From Microvirga sp. SRT01 (GTDB lineage Bacteria; Pseudomonadota; Alphaproteobacteria; Sphingomonadales; Sphingomonadaceae), in NCBI GenBank assembly GCA_018139225.1, contig JAGSNX010000003.1, positions 643,937-707,936 on the forward strand: 64,000 nt of DNA, written 5' to 3'. Both the position numbers and the translations under genes were made by a program. Below, piece by piece: positions 7,180-16,078 of the stretch. Below the pieces are notes generated by a model. The model did not search any database and had not been told where the DNA came from. It saw nothing but the letters and a program-made list of their open reading frames with translations. Within the stretch, counting starts at the first letter, position 1. Every line of letters begins with the position of its first letter.

Positions 7180-9627
7180 TCATGCGAGCGTCAGCCCGAC
7201 CGCACGCAGCGGCTCCGCGCCTTGCAGAAAATACCGCCGCGCCACGGCGTCCGACAGCGCGACCAGCCGGCTCTCGACATCCCCCAGCGTATCCACGTCC
7301 AGCGTCGTTGCGTCCGCGGTTTCGACGATCGCCTTTAGCCGGATCGCCTGCGCCTGCTGCGCCTCCGCCATCTCGTCGTCCCCCAGTACCGGCAGCGCGG
7401 CGAGGTGATTGGCGATCCGCTCCGTCTGGAAACCCAGGCTGCGCGGGTTGTTCGGATCGAGCGCGACGAGATCGACCACGGCGACGCGCGCCAGCCCGGT
7501 CGGATAACGCTGGCGATAGCTGATCTGGCTGTCCGCGAGGTCCAGCAACGTCGACAGATCGTCCACCGTCGCGCCCGGCATGCCGAACAGCCGCACCGCC
7601 CGCGCGATCGCCGCCGCCCGCTCGATCCGCCGGCCGAGATCGTGGAACCGCCACGCCGAGGTCCGCACCATATGTTCTGCCGACAGGCCGACGATCGCCG
7701 CGTAACGCCGTTGCAGCGACCCCGCCCGCTCCAGCATCCCGCGCTGCGTGGGGAAGGGGGCCTCCAGCAGGCGCACCATGTCCGCCGACAGCCGATCGCG
7801 CGATCCCTCGCCGATCGCGCGCGCGTTGCGGTTGATCGCCGCCACCGAATGCCAGTCCGGGTCTTCCATCGCGGTCCGCGCGAACTGGATCAGCGCGGGG
7901 CGGTTGAGCGAGGCGGGAGCGGGAGCCGCGTTCGATCCGGCCAGCATGCCGACCAGCCGCGCCAGCGTCGCCGTCGGCAGCACCGCGCCGCCGCCGTCCG
8001 CGTCGATGGAATTGCCCAGCAGCACGCGGATCGCGCCCAGCAACGCCTCGCCCCGCTCCAGATAGCGGCCCAGCCAGTAGAAATTGTCCGCCACCCGGCT
8101 CGGCAGCGTGCCCGGATTGCGCCGGACGTGCAGCGAATCGGTGGCCGTCAGCAGCGACACCGGCGCGACCGGCTCCGCGCCGTAGATGCACACGTCGGCC
8201 GACCACAGCCCCTCGCCGATCGCCGCCACGGTCGCCTGCGGATGTTCGCCGATCCGGCCGAATCCGCCCGGCATGACGGCCCAGTGACCATCGCCGTCGC
8301 GCGCCGCGAACACGCGCAGCATGAACGGCCGCGCCTCCAGCCGGTCGCCGACCACGACGGGCATCGTCGACAGCCGCACCTCCTCCTGCCCGACATAATC
8401 CTGCGGGCGGCGGGCCATGTCGGCGATCAGGTCGGCGCGCGACGCGTCGTCGGCCAGCCCGAGCGGCAGATGCCCGAAGGCCGGCGCGATCGTCAGCCGG
8501 TCGAGATTGGCGGCGACATGCGCGCACTCGTCGGGACCACCGCACCACCATGTCGCGATCGTCGGCAGCTTCAGCGGCTCGCCCAGCACCGCGCGCGCCA
8601 GTGCCGGCATGAACGCGTGGAAGGCGGGCGCCTCCATCACCGCCGCGCCCGGCGCGTTGGCGAGCACGACATTGCCCTCCGCATAGGCATCGATCAGGCC
8701 GGGTACGCCGATCTGCGAATGGGTGTCGAACGCCAGCGGATCGAGCATGCGCGGGTCGAGTCTGCGCCACAGCGCATCGATCCGCTTCAGCCCGCCGATC
8801 GTGCGGACATAGACCTTGCCCTCCAGCGCGGCGAGGTCGGCCCCCTCGACCAGCAACAGTCCCAGATACCGGGCGAGGTGCGCCTGCTCTGGATAGCTCG
8901 GGTTGAACCGCCCCGGCGTCAGCAGGCCGATGCGCGGATCGTCGCGCCGGCACAGCGCCGCCAGTCCGCTGCGGAACGCCGCGAAGAACGGCGCGTGCCG
9001 CTGCACGTTCAGCCGCGCCGCCAGACCGCCCAGCGTCCGCCCGACCGCCAGCCGGTTCTCCAGCGCATAGCCCGCCCCCGCCGGCGCGCGCAGGTGATCG
9101 GCCAGCACCCGCCACTCGCCGGTCGGCCCGCGCGCCAGGTCGAACGCCACGAATTGCAGATGCTTGCCGCCCGGCGGCTCCAGCCCGACCATCGGCCGCA
9201 GGAACAGGCGGCTGCCGGTCACCAGCGACGCGGGCAGCACGCCCTCGGCGACCAGCCGTCCCTCGCCATACAGGTCCGCGACCACGCGCTCGATCAACTC
9301 CGCGCGCTGCGCCACGCCCGCTTCGATCCCGGCCCATTCCGATGCCTCGATCAGCAGCGGGACGGGCGACACCGGCCACGGCCGCTCGTCCGCCTCGCCG
9401 ATGATCCGAAAACCGGTGCCGATATCCGCCGCGTGCCGCTGCACGCGCTCGCGCGCATGGCCCAGATCGTCACTCGCGACCGCTGCCAGCTCCTCCAGCA
9501 TCGTCGCCCACGGCTCGGTTGATCCCGTCGCGAGCACGTCATGCGCCGGCGCCCGTGCGACATAGTCGTCGATCCACCGCCGCGCGTTCACGCCGGCGTC
9601 GAAGAGAGAGGTCGACTGCGTCGCCAT
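7180..9627 (-). CDS. Circularly permuted type 2 ATP-grasp protein fused to an alpha-E domain
   Basis: An 815-residue two-domain protein. Residues ~60-480 form the circularly permuted ATP-grasp domain (DUF404/DUF407 type), expected to make an amide or peptide bond using ATP. From about residue 505 (NPGTLPSRVADNFYWLGRYL) the all-helical alpha-E domain (DUF403 type) begins. In many bacteria these are two neighbouring genes; here they are one. I chose the ATG at 9627 because upstream in-frame sequence is low in coding character and overlaps a REP-like hairpin; AAAGGA lies 11 bases upstream. It heads a three-gene unit with the transglutaminase and a 57-residue membrane protein. The product of the predicted ligase is unknown. 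Confidence 0.9.
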   Translation of the reverse strand: MATQSTSLFDAGVNARRWIDDYVARAPAHDVLATGSTEPWATMLEELAAVASDDLGHARERVQRHAADIGTGFRIIGEADERPWPVSPVPLLIEASEWAGIEAGVAQRAELIERVVADLYGEGRLVAEGVLPASLVTGSRLFLRPMVGLEPPGGKHLQFVAFDLARGPTGEWRVLADHLRAPAGAGYALENRLAVGRTLGGLAARLNVQRHAPFFAAFRSGLAALCRRDDPRIGLLTPGRFNPSYPEQAHLARYLGLLLVEGADLAALEGKVYVRTIGGLKRIDALWRRLDPRMLDPLAFDTHSQIGVPGLIDAYAEGNVVLANAPGAAVMEAPAFHAFMPALARAVLGEPLKLPTIATWWCGGPDECAHVAANLDRLTIAPAFGHLPLGLADDASRADLIADMARRPQDYVGQEEVRLSTMPVVVGDRLEARPFMLRVFAARDGDGHWAVMPGGFGRIGEHPQATVAAIGEGLWSADVCIYGAEPVAPVSLLTATDSLHVRRNPGTLPSRVADNFYWLGRYLERGEALLGAIRVLLGNSIDADGGGAVLPTATLARLVGMLAGSNAAPAPASLNRPALIQFARTAMEDPDWHSVAAINRNARAIGEGSRDRLSADMVRLLEAPFPTQRGMLERAGSLQRRYAAIVGLSAEHMVRTSAWRFHDLGRRIERAAAIARAVRLFGMPGATVDDLSTLLDLADSQISYRQRYPTGLARVAVVDLVALDPNNPRSLGFQTERIANHLAALPVLGDDEMAEAQQAQAIRLKAIVETADATTLDVDTLGDVESRLVALSDAVARRYFLQGAEPLRAVGLTLA

Positions 9628-9754
9628 GACCGTCGCGTCGCGTCCTTTGCTGGGCGGAAATGCAGGCGCGCGTGGTCCCACACGCAGACGGCGGCGGCAA
9701 GCCGTTTCGGTCTGTGAACGAGGAGGCCGGAGTGTCGCAACTTTTCTCTTCCTG

Positions 9755-9780
9755 GCTCCCCTGCCCTTGGGGAGGGGAGC
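9755..9780. repeat. REP-like GC-rich hairpin between ligD and the ATP-grasp gene
   Basis: An imperfect inverted repeat, CTCCCCT facing AGGGGAG, lies downstream of ligD. A similar hairpin lies at 12266-12287 between ligD and ku, and longer relatives lie at 41214-41338 and 63720-63820. It could act in transcript termination or be a remnant of a dispersed intergenic repeat. Confidence 0.5.
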
Positions 9781-9793
9781 AGCAAAGGGCCGC

Positions 9794-12229
9794 TCAAAAA
9801 TCCGGCAACACCTGATCCGCCACGCCCCAGCCCTCCAACCCACGCCCACCGGCGCGCTTTGCCAGCGCGTCGAGGTCGGTCACGCTCCACCGCGCCGCCG
9901 TGTCGATGTCGCGCAATTCGGTCCATGACACCGGCACCGCCACCGGCGCACCCTCCCGCGCGCGCGCCGAATAGGGCATGATCGCGGTCGCCCCACGCTG
10001 GTTGCGCAGCCAGTCGATGAAGATGCGGCCCTTCCGCTTCGCCTTCGCCATTGTCGCGACGAACCGGTCCGGCTCCGCCTGTGCCAGCGCCTGTGCGAAG
10101 CGGCTGGCGAAATCCTTCACCGCCGGCCACTCGGCTTTGGGCGTCAGCGGCACGACGACGTGGACGCCCTTGCCCCCCGACAGCAGCGGAAAGCTGACCA
10201 GCCCCAGTTCCGCCAACTGTTCCTTCAGATGCTCCGCCGCCTTTTTCGTGTCGGCGAAGTCCAGCCCCTCGTCGGGGTCGAGATCGAAGACCATGCGGTC
10301 GGGCTGTTCGACGCTGGCGACGGAAGATCCCCAGCCGTGGAATTCAATCGCACCCATCTGCACGCATGCGACCAGCCCGTCGGCCGTATCGACGTACAGG
10401 TAGTTTTCGGTCGATCCGTCCTTTTCGCGGATCGGCACCTGATGCACCGTATCGCCGAAGCTGCCCGCATCGTGTTTCTGGAAGAAGCAGGCGCGCGCGC
10501 GACCCTGCGGACAGCGGACCAGACTGACCGGGCGCTTGCCGGCCCACGGGAGCATGATCGGTGCGATCGCCGCGTAATAGTCCGCCAACTGCACCTTGGT
10601 GACGTTCGATTCCGGGAAGATCACCCGGTCGCGATTGCTGATCTTCACGCTGGTCGCGGTCTTCGCATCGGGCGCAGGGGCGGGAATCTCCGCCACCACC
10701 TCGTTCGCGCCCTTGTCCTCGCGCAGGCCGATGAAGCTGGCGTGGCGCAGCATGCCGTCCGGCGTCACCTCCGCATAGGCGATCTCCGCGACCAGTTTCG
10801 GCGTCACCCATTTCGCGCCGCGCACCATCGCCCGTGGCGCGCTGACGGGCGCCGTCTTGCGCTCCAGCGGCGCCAGTTTCGCGACCAGTTCGTCCATCGT
10901 CGCGGCGTTGAAGCCGGTGCCGACCTTGCCGCGATAGGCGAAGCCGTCGCCTTCATGCACCGCCAGCAGCAGCGACGCGAAGCCGCGCCCTTTCGGCGAC
11001 GGTTGCCAGCCGACGATCACGAATTCCTGCCGCTGGATGCACTTGGCCTTGAGCCACGCCTTGGTGCGTCCCGACCGGTAGGGCGAGTCGGCGCGCTTCG
11101 ACACGACACCCTCCAGCCCCTCACGACACATCTGTTCGAACAGCGCCTCGCCCGATCCGACGACGTGCTCGGAATAGCGCAGCGTCTCCGACCCCTCGCC
11201 GATCAGCGCGCGCAGCCGCTCCTTGCGCTCCGTCAGCGGCAGGTCGGACAGGTCCTCGCCGTCCTGTTCGATCAGGTCGAACGCGAACAGCGTCATGCCC
11301 CCGTCCGCCGCCGCGATCGCATCCTTCAGCGCGGCGAAGTCGGGCTTGCCGTCGCGGAAGGCGACGATTTCGCCGTCGATCAGCGCCGTGCCCGGCAGCG
11401 CCGCCACCGCATCGGCGATGCCGCCGAACTTGTCGCTCCAGTCGAGACCGCTGCGGGTGAAGACCTTCGCCGCCTTGCCGGCGCCGGCGACCAGCGTGCG
11501 ATACCCGTCATATTTGATCTCGTGGAGCCACGTCGATCCCGCCGGCACCGCGTCGACCAATGTGCACAATTGCGGCTCGCGGAACACTGGCGCGCGCTTG
11601 CCGGTCGCCGCCTTTTTCGGTGCAGCCTTGCGCATCTTCGGCGCAACCTTCGCCGCTGTCTTCCCCTCGGCGATTTCGCTCATCGTCCGGCCGGTGGCGA
11701 CGCTGGTCAGCGCTTCCTCGACCAGCGTGTCGGTGCCGCCGGCGAACCCGTCCTCCACCTTGCGCAACAGCCAGTTCTCGCCGCGCTCCTTGCCCCGCGG
11801 TTTCAGGCGGATCAGCAGCCACTCGCCCCGCATCCGCTCGCCCTCCAGCACGAAATGCAGATGGCCCTCGTCGATGTCCTTCGCGGACTTGCCGGCGATC
11901 GGCGACCACGTTCCGCGGTCCCACAGCATCACCGTGCCGCCGCCATATTCGCCCTTGGGGATCGTTCCCTCGAATGTCGCATAGCTCAGCGGATGATCCT
12001 CGGTCCGCACCGCCAGCCGCTTTTCGTTCGGATCGAGGCTAGGCCCCCGCGTGACGGCCCAGCTTTTCAGGACGCCGTCGATCTCCAGCCGGAAATCCCA
12101 GTGCAGCCGCGTCGCGTCGTGCTTCTGGACCATGAAGCTGTTGCCGTTGCCGGGCGCGAGCGTCCCCGCCGGCTCCGCGGTCTTGGTGAAGTCGCGCTTG
12201 GCGTTGTACCGTTCGAGCGCGTCGGTCAT
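9794..12229 (-). CDS. ligD: Multifunctional DNA ligase D (end joining)
   Basis: LigD repairs double-strand breaks with Ku: it trims, fills and seals DNA ends. The 811 residues show three domains in order: 3'-phosphoesterase (about 30-160, with KHDATRLHWDFRLE), ATP-dependent ligase (about 210-500, with the adenylated lysine in HEIKYDGYRT near residue 238 and LIDGEIVAF), and primase-polymerase (about 520-790, with acidic metal ligands in VFDLDPDEGLDF and the motif GGKGVHVVVPL). This phosphoesterase-ligase-polymerase order is common in proteobacteria. The ku gene lies upstream on the same strand, separated by a 69-base spacer holding a REP-like hairpin. All key motifs are present. Confidence 0.97.
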   Translation of the reverse strand: MTDALERYNAKRDFTKTAEPAGTLAPGNGNSFMVQKHDATRLHWDFRLEIDGVLKSWAVTRGPSLDPNEKRLAVRTEDHPLSYATFEGTIPKGEYGGGTVMLWDRGTWSPIAGKSAKDIDEGHLHFVLEGERMRGEWLLIRLKPRGKERGENWLLRKVEDGFAGGTDTLVEEALTSVATGRTMSEIAEGKTAAKVAPKMRKAAPKKAATGKRAPVFREPQLCTLVDAVPAGSTWLHEIKYDGYRTLVAGAGKAAKVFTRSGLDWSDKFGGIADAVAALPGTALIDGEIVAFRDGKPDFAALKDAIAAADGGMTLFAFDLIEQDGEDLSDLPLTERKERLRALIGEGSETLRYSEHVVGSGEALFEQMCREGLEGVVSKRADSPYRSGRTKAWLKAKCIQRQEFVIVGWQPSPKGRGFASLLLAVHEGDGFAYRGKVGTGFNAATMDELVAKLAPLERKTAPVSAPRAMVRGAKWVTPKLVAEIAYAEVTPDGMLRHASFIGLREDKGANEVVAEIPAPAPDAKTATSVKISNRDRVIFPESNVTKVQLADYYAAIAPIMLPWAGKRPVSLVRCPQGRARACFFQKHDAGSFGDTVHQVPIREKDGSTENYLYVDTADGLVACVQMGAIEFHGWGSSVASVEQPDRMVFDLDPDEGLDFADTKKAAEHLKEQLAELGLVSFPLLSGGKGVHVVVPLTPKAEWPAVKDFASRFAQALAQAEPDRFVATMAKAKRKGRIFIDWLRNQRGATAIMPYSARAREGAPVAVPVSWTELRDIDTAARWSVTDLDALAKRAGGRGLEGWGVADQVLPDF

Positions 12230-12265
12230 TGGCTCCGCTCCCCGTCAGGAAGGGTGCACCATCTT

Positions 12266-12287
12266 CTCCCCCTACGAGGGAGGGGAG
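12266..12287. repeat. REP-like hairpin between ku and ligD
   Basis: CTCCCCC and GGGAGGGGAG face each other around a 4-base loop in the short ku-ligD spacer. It resembles the hairpin at 9755-9780 at the other end of ligD. If it folds in the transcript it could lower readthrough from ku into ligD. Confidence 0.45.
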
Positions 12288-12298
12288 CAGCGCAGCCT

Positions 12299-13177
12299 TC
12301 AAGCACGCTTCTTCGCCGCAGGCTTCCGCGCCGGCGTCTTCTTCGCCGCAGCCGCCTTCTCTGCGGCCGGCTCCTTCTTCGCCGGCGTCGCCTTGTCGCC
12401 CATCGATTTGCGCAGCGCCGCCATCAGGTCGACGACGTTCGATCCCTTCGCCTCGCCCGTGTCCTTCTCCTCGATGATCTTCTTCCCGTGCGCCTTGCGC
12501 TTCCGCTCGATCAATCCTTTCAGGGCATCGACGTAACGGTCATGAAACTCCTGCGGATCGAACGCGGACGTCTTCCGGTCGATCAGCGCCTCCGCCAGGT
12601 CGAGCAGTTCGGCGTCGGGCTTGTCGTCCGGAATCTCACGAAAATACCCCTGCGCCTTGTGCACTTCATCGGCATAGCGCAGCGTCTCCAGCACCATGCC
12701 GCGCCCGCACGGTTTCAGGCTGACGACATATTCGCGGCCGCGCATCGCCAACTGGCCCAGCCCGACCTTCTTCGTCCGCCGCAACGCCTCGCGCAGGACG
12801 ATGAACGCCTCCTCCGCCAGATCGTCGGCCGGAACCACGAAATAGGGCTTCTCATAATAGAGCACGTCGATCTCGGACGCGTCGACGAACTGCGTCAGCT
12901 CCAGCGTCTTCTTCGATTCGAGCTTCACCGCGTCGATCTCGTCCTGCTCCAGCAGCACGTATTCGCCCTTCGACACCTCGTACCCCTTGACGATCTCGTC
13001 GACGTCGACCGGGCCCATGCCCGTCACGACCTTCTCGTACGATATCGGTTTGCCCGAGGGTTCGTGGATCTGGCGGAACGACACCGCCGCGCCGCTTTTG
13101 GTGGCGGAGTAGATTTCGACCGGAATGGACACCAGCGCCAACCGGATCTGCCCCTGCCAATATGCGCGTGCCGCCAT
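12299..13177 (-). CDS. ku: Ku protein (non-homologous end joining)
   Basis: Bacterial Ku forms a homodimeric ring on broken DNA ends and recruits LigD. The start MAARAYWQGQIRLALVSIPV at 13177 is the usual Ku N terminus; the frame stays open further upstream but that part overlaps the pdxH region and does not look like Ku. The 292-residue product has the Ku core (about 10-210) and a lysine- and alanine-rich basic tail (KKTPARKPAAKKRA at the end), of the kind that helps bacterial Ku bind and move along DNA. It is divergent from pdxH (82 bases) and followed by ligD, which is its functional partner. Confidence 0.96.
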   Translation of the reverse strand: MAARAYWQGQIRLALVSIPVEIYSATKSGAAVSFRQIHEPSGKPISYEKVVTGMGPVDVDEIVKGYEVSKGEYVLLEQDEIDAVKLESKKTLELTQFVDASEIDVLYYEKPYFVVPADDLAEEAFIVLREALRRTKKVGLGQLAMRGREYVVSLKPCGRGMVLETLRYADEVHKAQGYFREIPDDKPDAELLDLAEALIDRKTSAFDPQEFHDRYVDALKGLIERKRKAHGKKIIEEKDTGEAKGSNVVDLMAALRKSMGDKATPAKKEPAAEKAAAAKKTPARKPAAKKRA

Positions 13178-13259
13178 GTTCTGATCCCCGATTATCCTGA
13201 ATGAATGCGGCGCTCGCGGACTCGTTCCGTTCGCCGCGCGATTGCGGTAAGGGCGGGGC

Positions 13260-13838
13260 ATGACCGACGACCCTTTCACCCTGTTCGATACGTGGTTCGC
13301 GGAGGCGAAGGCGTCCGAACCCAATGATCCCAACGCGATGGCGCTCGCCACGGCGGATGGGCAGGGGCACCCTTCCGTCCGCATGGTCCTCTTGAAGGGG
13401 CATGGGCCGGACGGTTTCGTGTTCTACACCAACCGCGACGGGCGCAAGGCCGGCGACCTTGCCGCCAATCCCAACGCCGCATTGCTGTTCCATTGGAAGT
13501 CGCTGCGCCGGCAGGTGCGGATCGAGGGCCCCGTGTCGCTCGCCACCGAGGCGCAGTCGGACGCCTATTATGCCAGCCGCGGTCGCGACTCGCAGCTCGG
13601 GGCATGGGCGTCGGAGCAATCGCGTCCGCTCGACGCACGCGAGACGTTCGAGCGTCGCGTTGACGAGATGAAGGCCCGGTTCGAGGGGCAGGATATTCCG
13701 CGCCCGCCTTTCTGGGGTGGCTATGTCGTCGCGCCGAAACAGATCGAATTCTGGCAGGACCGCGCGCACCGGCTGCACGAACGCCGCCTGTTCGTGCGCG
13801 AGGACGGCGGCTGGACGGAGGGGCTGCTCTACCCATGA
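13260..13838 (+). CDS. pdxH: Pyridoxamine 5'-phosphate oxidase
   Basis: PdxH is an FMN enzyme that oxidises pyridoxine or pyridoxamine 5'-phosphate to pyridoxal 5'-phosphate. The 192-residue length is slightly below the E. coli enzyme because the N-terminal arm is short, as in many alphaproteobacteria. Family features seen are PSVRMVLLKGHGPDGFVFYT (FMN phosphate binding), the AALLFHWKSLRRQVRIEG strand, SRGRDSQLGAWAS, and the C-terminal block FWGGYVVAPKQIEFWQ with RLHERRLF. The stop overlaps the start of the next gene (ATGA), so the two are probably co-translated. Confidence 0.95.
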   Translation: MTDDPFTLFDTWFAEAKASEPNDPNAMALATADGQGHPSVRMVLLKGHGPDGFVFYTNRDGRKAGDLAANPNAALLFHWKSLRRQVRIEGPVSLATEAQSDAYYASRGRDSQLGAWASEQSRPLDARETFERRVDEMKARFEGQDIPRPPFWGGYVVAPKQIEFWQDRAHRLHERRLFVREDGGWTEGLLYP

Positions 13839-14788
13839 CCCGCGAAGAACGTCGTCTCGCGCTCCCGCTCGCCACGCGCGCGGCGCTCGCCAGCGTCGCG
13901 ATGGCGCTGTTCCTGCTGGCGCTCAAGGGCTTCGCCGCATGGCACACCGGCTCGGTCGCGATGCTGGGTTCGCTGGCGGATACCGGGCTCGACCTGCTCG
14001 CCAGCCTCGTGACGCTGTACGGCGTGCGGCTGGCGGCGACGCCCGCCGATCACGACCACCGCTTCGGCCACGGCAAGGCGGAGGCGCTGGCGGCGCTGTT
14101 CCAGGTAGGCCTCATCACCGCGTCCGCCGCCGGTATCGGCTGGCGAGCGCTCATGGCGCTGGGCGAGACCGCACCGACGCAGGATGCGGAGTTCGGGATC
14201 GGCGTGTCGATCGTGGCGATCGGTGCGACCGTGCTGCTGCTCTGGTATCAACGGCGCATCATCCGCCAGACCGGCTCCGTCGCGATCATGGCGGACAACG
14301 TCCACTATCAATCAGACGTGCTGCTCAACGGGTCGGTGATCGCCGCGCTGGTGCTCGATCAATATATGGGCTGGCACGGTGCCGACGCGCTGTTCGGCAT
14401 CGCTATCGCCGCATGGCTCGCCTGGGGCGCGTTTCAGGCGTCGTCGAATGCGATCGATCAACTGATGGACAAGGAATGGCCGGAGGATCAGCGTTCCGCG
14501 TTCCTCGACATTGCCGCGCGCCAGCCGGGGCTACGCGGCATCCACGATTTCCGCACGCGCCGCTCCGGCAGCCACGATTTCGCGCAATTCCACATGGAGG
14601 TCGATCCGACCATCACCGTCGCGCGCGCCCACGACCTTGTCGAATCGGTCGAGCGCAACCTGAAGCGTGCGTTTCCCAAGGTCGAGGTGCTGATCCACCT
14701 CGATCCCGAAGGGCACACCGATACCGACAACCCGCTGGTGGAGGCGGACGTGACGCCGCACTGGTTCAGCAAGCGCGTGGGATATTGA
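13835..14788 (+). CDS. Cation diffusion facilitator transporter (FieF-like)
   Basis: A 317-residue inner membrane metal/proton antiporter of the CDF family, expected to export a divalent metal such as Fe(II), Zn or Mn. About six membrane helices occupy residues ~10-205; the transport-site motifs are SLADTGLDLLAS and a later HYQSDVLLNG, both with acidic/His metal ligands. DHDHRFGHGKAEALAALFQ is the conserved loop between helices 2 and 3. The C-terminal cytoplasmic domain (about 210-300) contains DFRTRRSGSHDFAQFHMEVD. Its start overlaps the pdxH stop, and phzF-like follows two bases after its stop. The metal is not predictable from sequence alone. Confidence 0.92.
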   Translation: MTREERRLALPLATRAALASVAMALFLLALKGFAAWHTGSVAMLGSLADTGLDLLASLVTLYGVRLAATPADHDHRFGHGKAEALAALFQVGLITASAAGIGWRALMALGETAPTQDAEFGIGVSIVAIGATVLLLWYQRRIIRQTGSVAIMADNVHYQSDVLLNGSVIAALVLDQYMGWHGADALFGIAIAAWLAWGAFQASSNAIDQLMDKEWPEDQRSAFLDIAARQPGLRGIHDFRTRRSGSHDFAQFHMEVDPTITVARAHDLVESVERNLKRAFPKVEVLIHLDPEGHTDTDNPLVEADVTPHWFSKRVGY

Positions 14789-14790
14789 CG

Positions 14791-15588
14791 ATGCGAATAC
14801 CCTTCACCCAGGTCGACGCGTTCGCCGATGCGCCGTTCACGGGCAATCCGGCGGCGGTGATGCCGCTGTCGGCGTGGCTGGCCGACGATGTGCTCCTGAA
14901 GATCGCGCAGGAGAACAACCTCAGCGAAACCGCCTTCCTCGTTGCCGCCGAGGATGACGATGCCGATTTCGAGCTGCGCTGGTTCACCCCGGGCGCGGAG
15001 GTCGTGCTGTGCGGCCACGCCACGCTGGCCAGCGGCCATGTCGTGCTGTCGTCGGACCCGACGTGGCTGAAGGTCCGCTTCCGCACGCGCAAGGCGGGCA
15101 TGCTGGAGGTCGCGCGGCAGGATGACGGCTACACGCTGTCGCTCCCCGCATGGGGTCCGTCGCCGCGCGCGATGCCGGGGCTGGTCGAGGCGCTGGGGAT
15201 CACCGGTCCCGCCGACATCCTGTGGCACGAACATGGCTATGCGCTGATCGTGGTCGAGGACGAGGACGTCGTCCGCAATCTCGATCCGGACCAGCGTGCG
15301 CTCGCTGCACTGGAACCGATGGTCGCGGTCGTCACCGCGCCGGGTGCGACCACCGATATCGTCAGCCGCGTGTTCACGCCCGCCTATGGGATCGACGAGG
15401 ACCCCGTGACCGGCTCCGCCCATGCGCTGGCCGTCCCCTATTGGGCGAAGCGGCTCGGCCGCGACACGATGACCGCCTTTCAGGCAAGTGCGCGCGGAGG
15501 TCACCTGACCTGCCGACTCGATGGCGACCGGGTGGTGCTCGGCGGCCAGTGCGTCACCGTGATCGAGGGCACGTTCCTGCTCCCCTGA
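14791..15588 (+). CDS. PhzF-family isomerase/epimerase
   Basis: A 265-residue member of the PhzF/diaminopimelate-epimerase fold family. The start MRIPFTQVDAFADAPFTGNP lies 2 bases after the stop of the cation transporter gene. The catalytic glutamate is in ENNLSETAFL (about residue 47), and the second half has the matching DEDPVTGSAHA loop. RWFTPGAEVVLCGHATLAS is also typical. Substrates vary widely in this family, so only isomerase-type chemistry can be predicted. No phenazine genes are near. It ends just upstream of a possible small RNA and a strong terminator. Confidence 0.92.
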   Translation: MRIPFTQVDAFADAPFTGNPAAVMPLSAWLADDVLLKIAQENNLSETAFLVAAEDDDADFELRWFTPGAEVVLCGHATLASGHVVLSSDPTWLKVRFRTRKAGMLEVARQDDGYTLSLPAWGPSPRAMPGLVEALGITGPADILWHEHGYALIVVEDEDVVRNLDPDQRALAALEPMVAVVTAPGATTDIVSRVFTPAYGIDEDPVTGSAHALAVPYWAKRLGRDTMTAFQASARGGHLTCRLDGDRVVLGGQCVTVIEGTFLLP

Positions 15589-15618
15589 GTATACGATTGC
15601 AACATTTGCAACTATGAT

Positions 15619-15726
15619 GGATCAAGTTGCACTTGCGAAGAGCCGCGCTGCACTGCACAAAGAGCGTGCCTTTCAGGCATCCTCTCCTAAAAACTTCACA
15701 GGCCGGCTTGTCCGGCCTTTTTTTTT
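15619..15726 (+). ncRNA. Candidate small RNA ending in a strong terminator
   Basis: This stretch has features of a trans-acting small RNA: a TATGAT hexamer at 15613-15618, a small hairpin TGCC-tttca-GGCA near 15667-15679, an unpaired CCTCTCCT (15680-15687) that could pair with Shine-Dalgarno sequences, and a textbook terminator at the 3' end. No clear -35 box at normal spacing was found, so the 5' end is uncertain. It could instead just be the 3' untranslated region of the phzF-like transcript. The family was not recognised. Confidence 0.4.
15700..15726 (+). terminator. Strong rho-independent terminator
   Basis: A perfect 7-bp stem AGGCCGG / CCGGCCT with a 5-base loop is followed by nine T residues (15718-15726). 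It ends the phzF-like transcript, the candidate small RNA, or both. Confidence 0.9.
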
Positions 15727-15931
15727 GCCCGTCGCTCCTCTACGCAGCCCGCGACTGTCGCGGACGCCGTCAAAAAAAAGACGAATTCTGGAGCGGAGCC
15801 GCCGGCAAGACCGGCACCGGCGAACACGACAGCGGCGGGAGATCGAGCGCACCACCACGCTCTCTCCCGCCCATGTTCCATCCGATGTGCTTTGCAGCGC
15901 GGCAGTTGCCGCAGCGCCACTCCAACGTCCT

Positions 15932-16011
15932 CGTCACCCCAGCGAAAGCTGGAGTCTCACGCGGCGCGACCCGCTCGCCCACGGTAGAATCGCAGCTTTC
16001 GCTGGAATGAC
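15932..16011. repeat. Paired inverted REP-like units
   Basis: CCAGCGAAAGCTGGAGTC at about 15938 faces a complementary GCAGCTTTCGCTGGAATGAC at 15992-16011, about 35 bases apart. This arrangement, two short palindromic units in opposite orientation, is that of a bacterial interspersed REP pair. The rest of the 490-base gap between the phzF-like gene and mnmA (15727-16078) shows no gene that I can support. Confidence 0.7.
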
Positions 16012-16078
16012 GGAGTGGGAGAGGGCTGGGGCTTCGCCGGCAGTATAGCCCGGCAGACCATGTTCCCATCTATCCGAC

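Noticed and set aside
10160..13204. A 1014-codon open frame antisense to ligD and ku
   Set aside because: It runs against ligD/ku, is rich in Arg, Asp and His as expected for the complement of GC-rich codons, and matches no family.
14791..15588. Phenazine biosynthesis role for the PhzF-like gene
   Set aside because: No other phz gene is near and the family is widespread in bacteria that make no phenazines.
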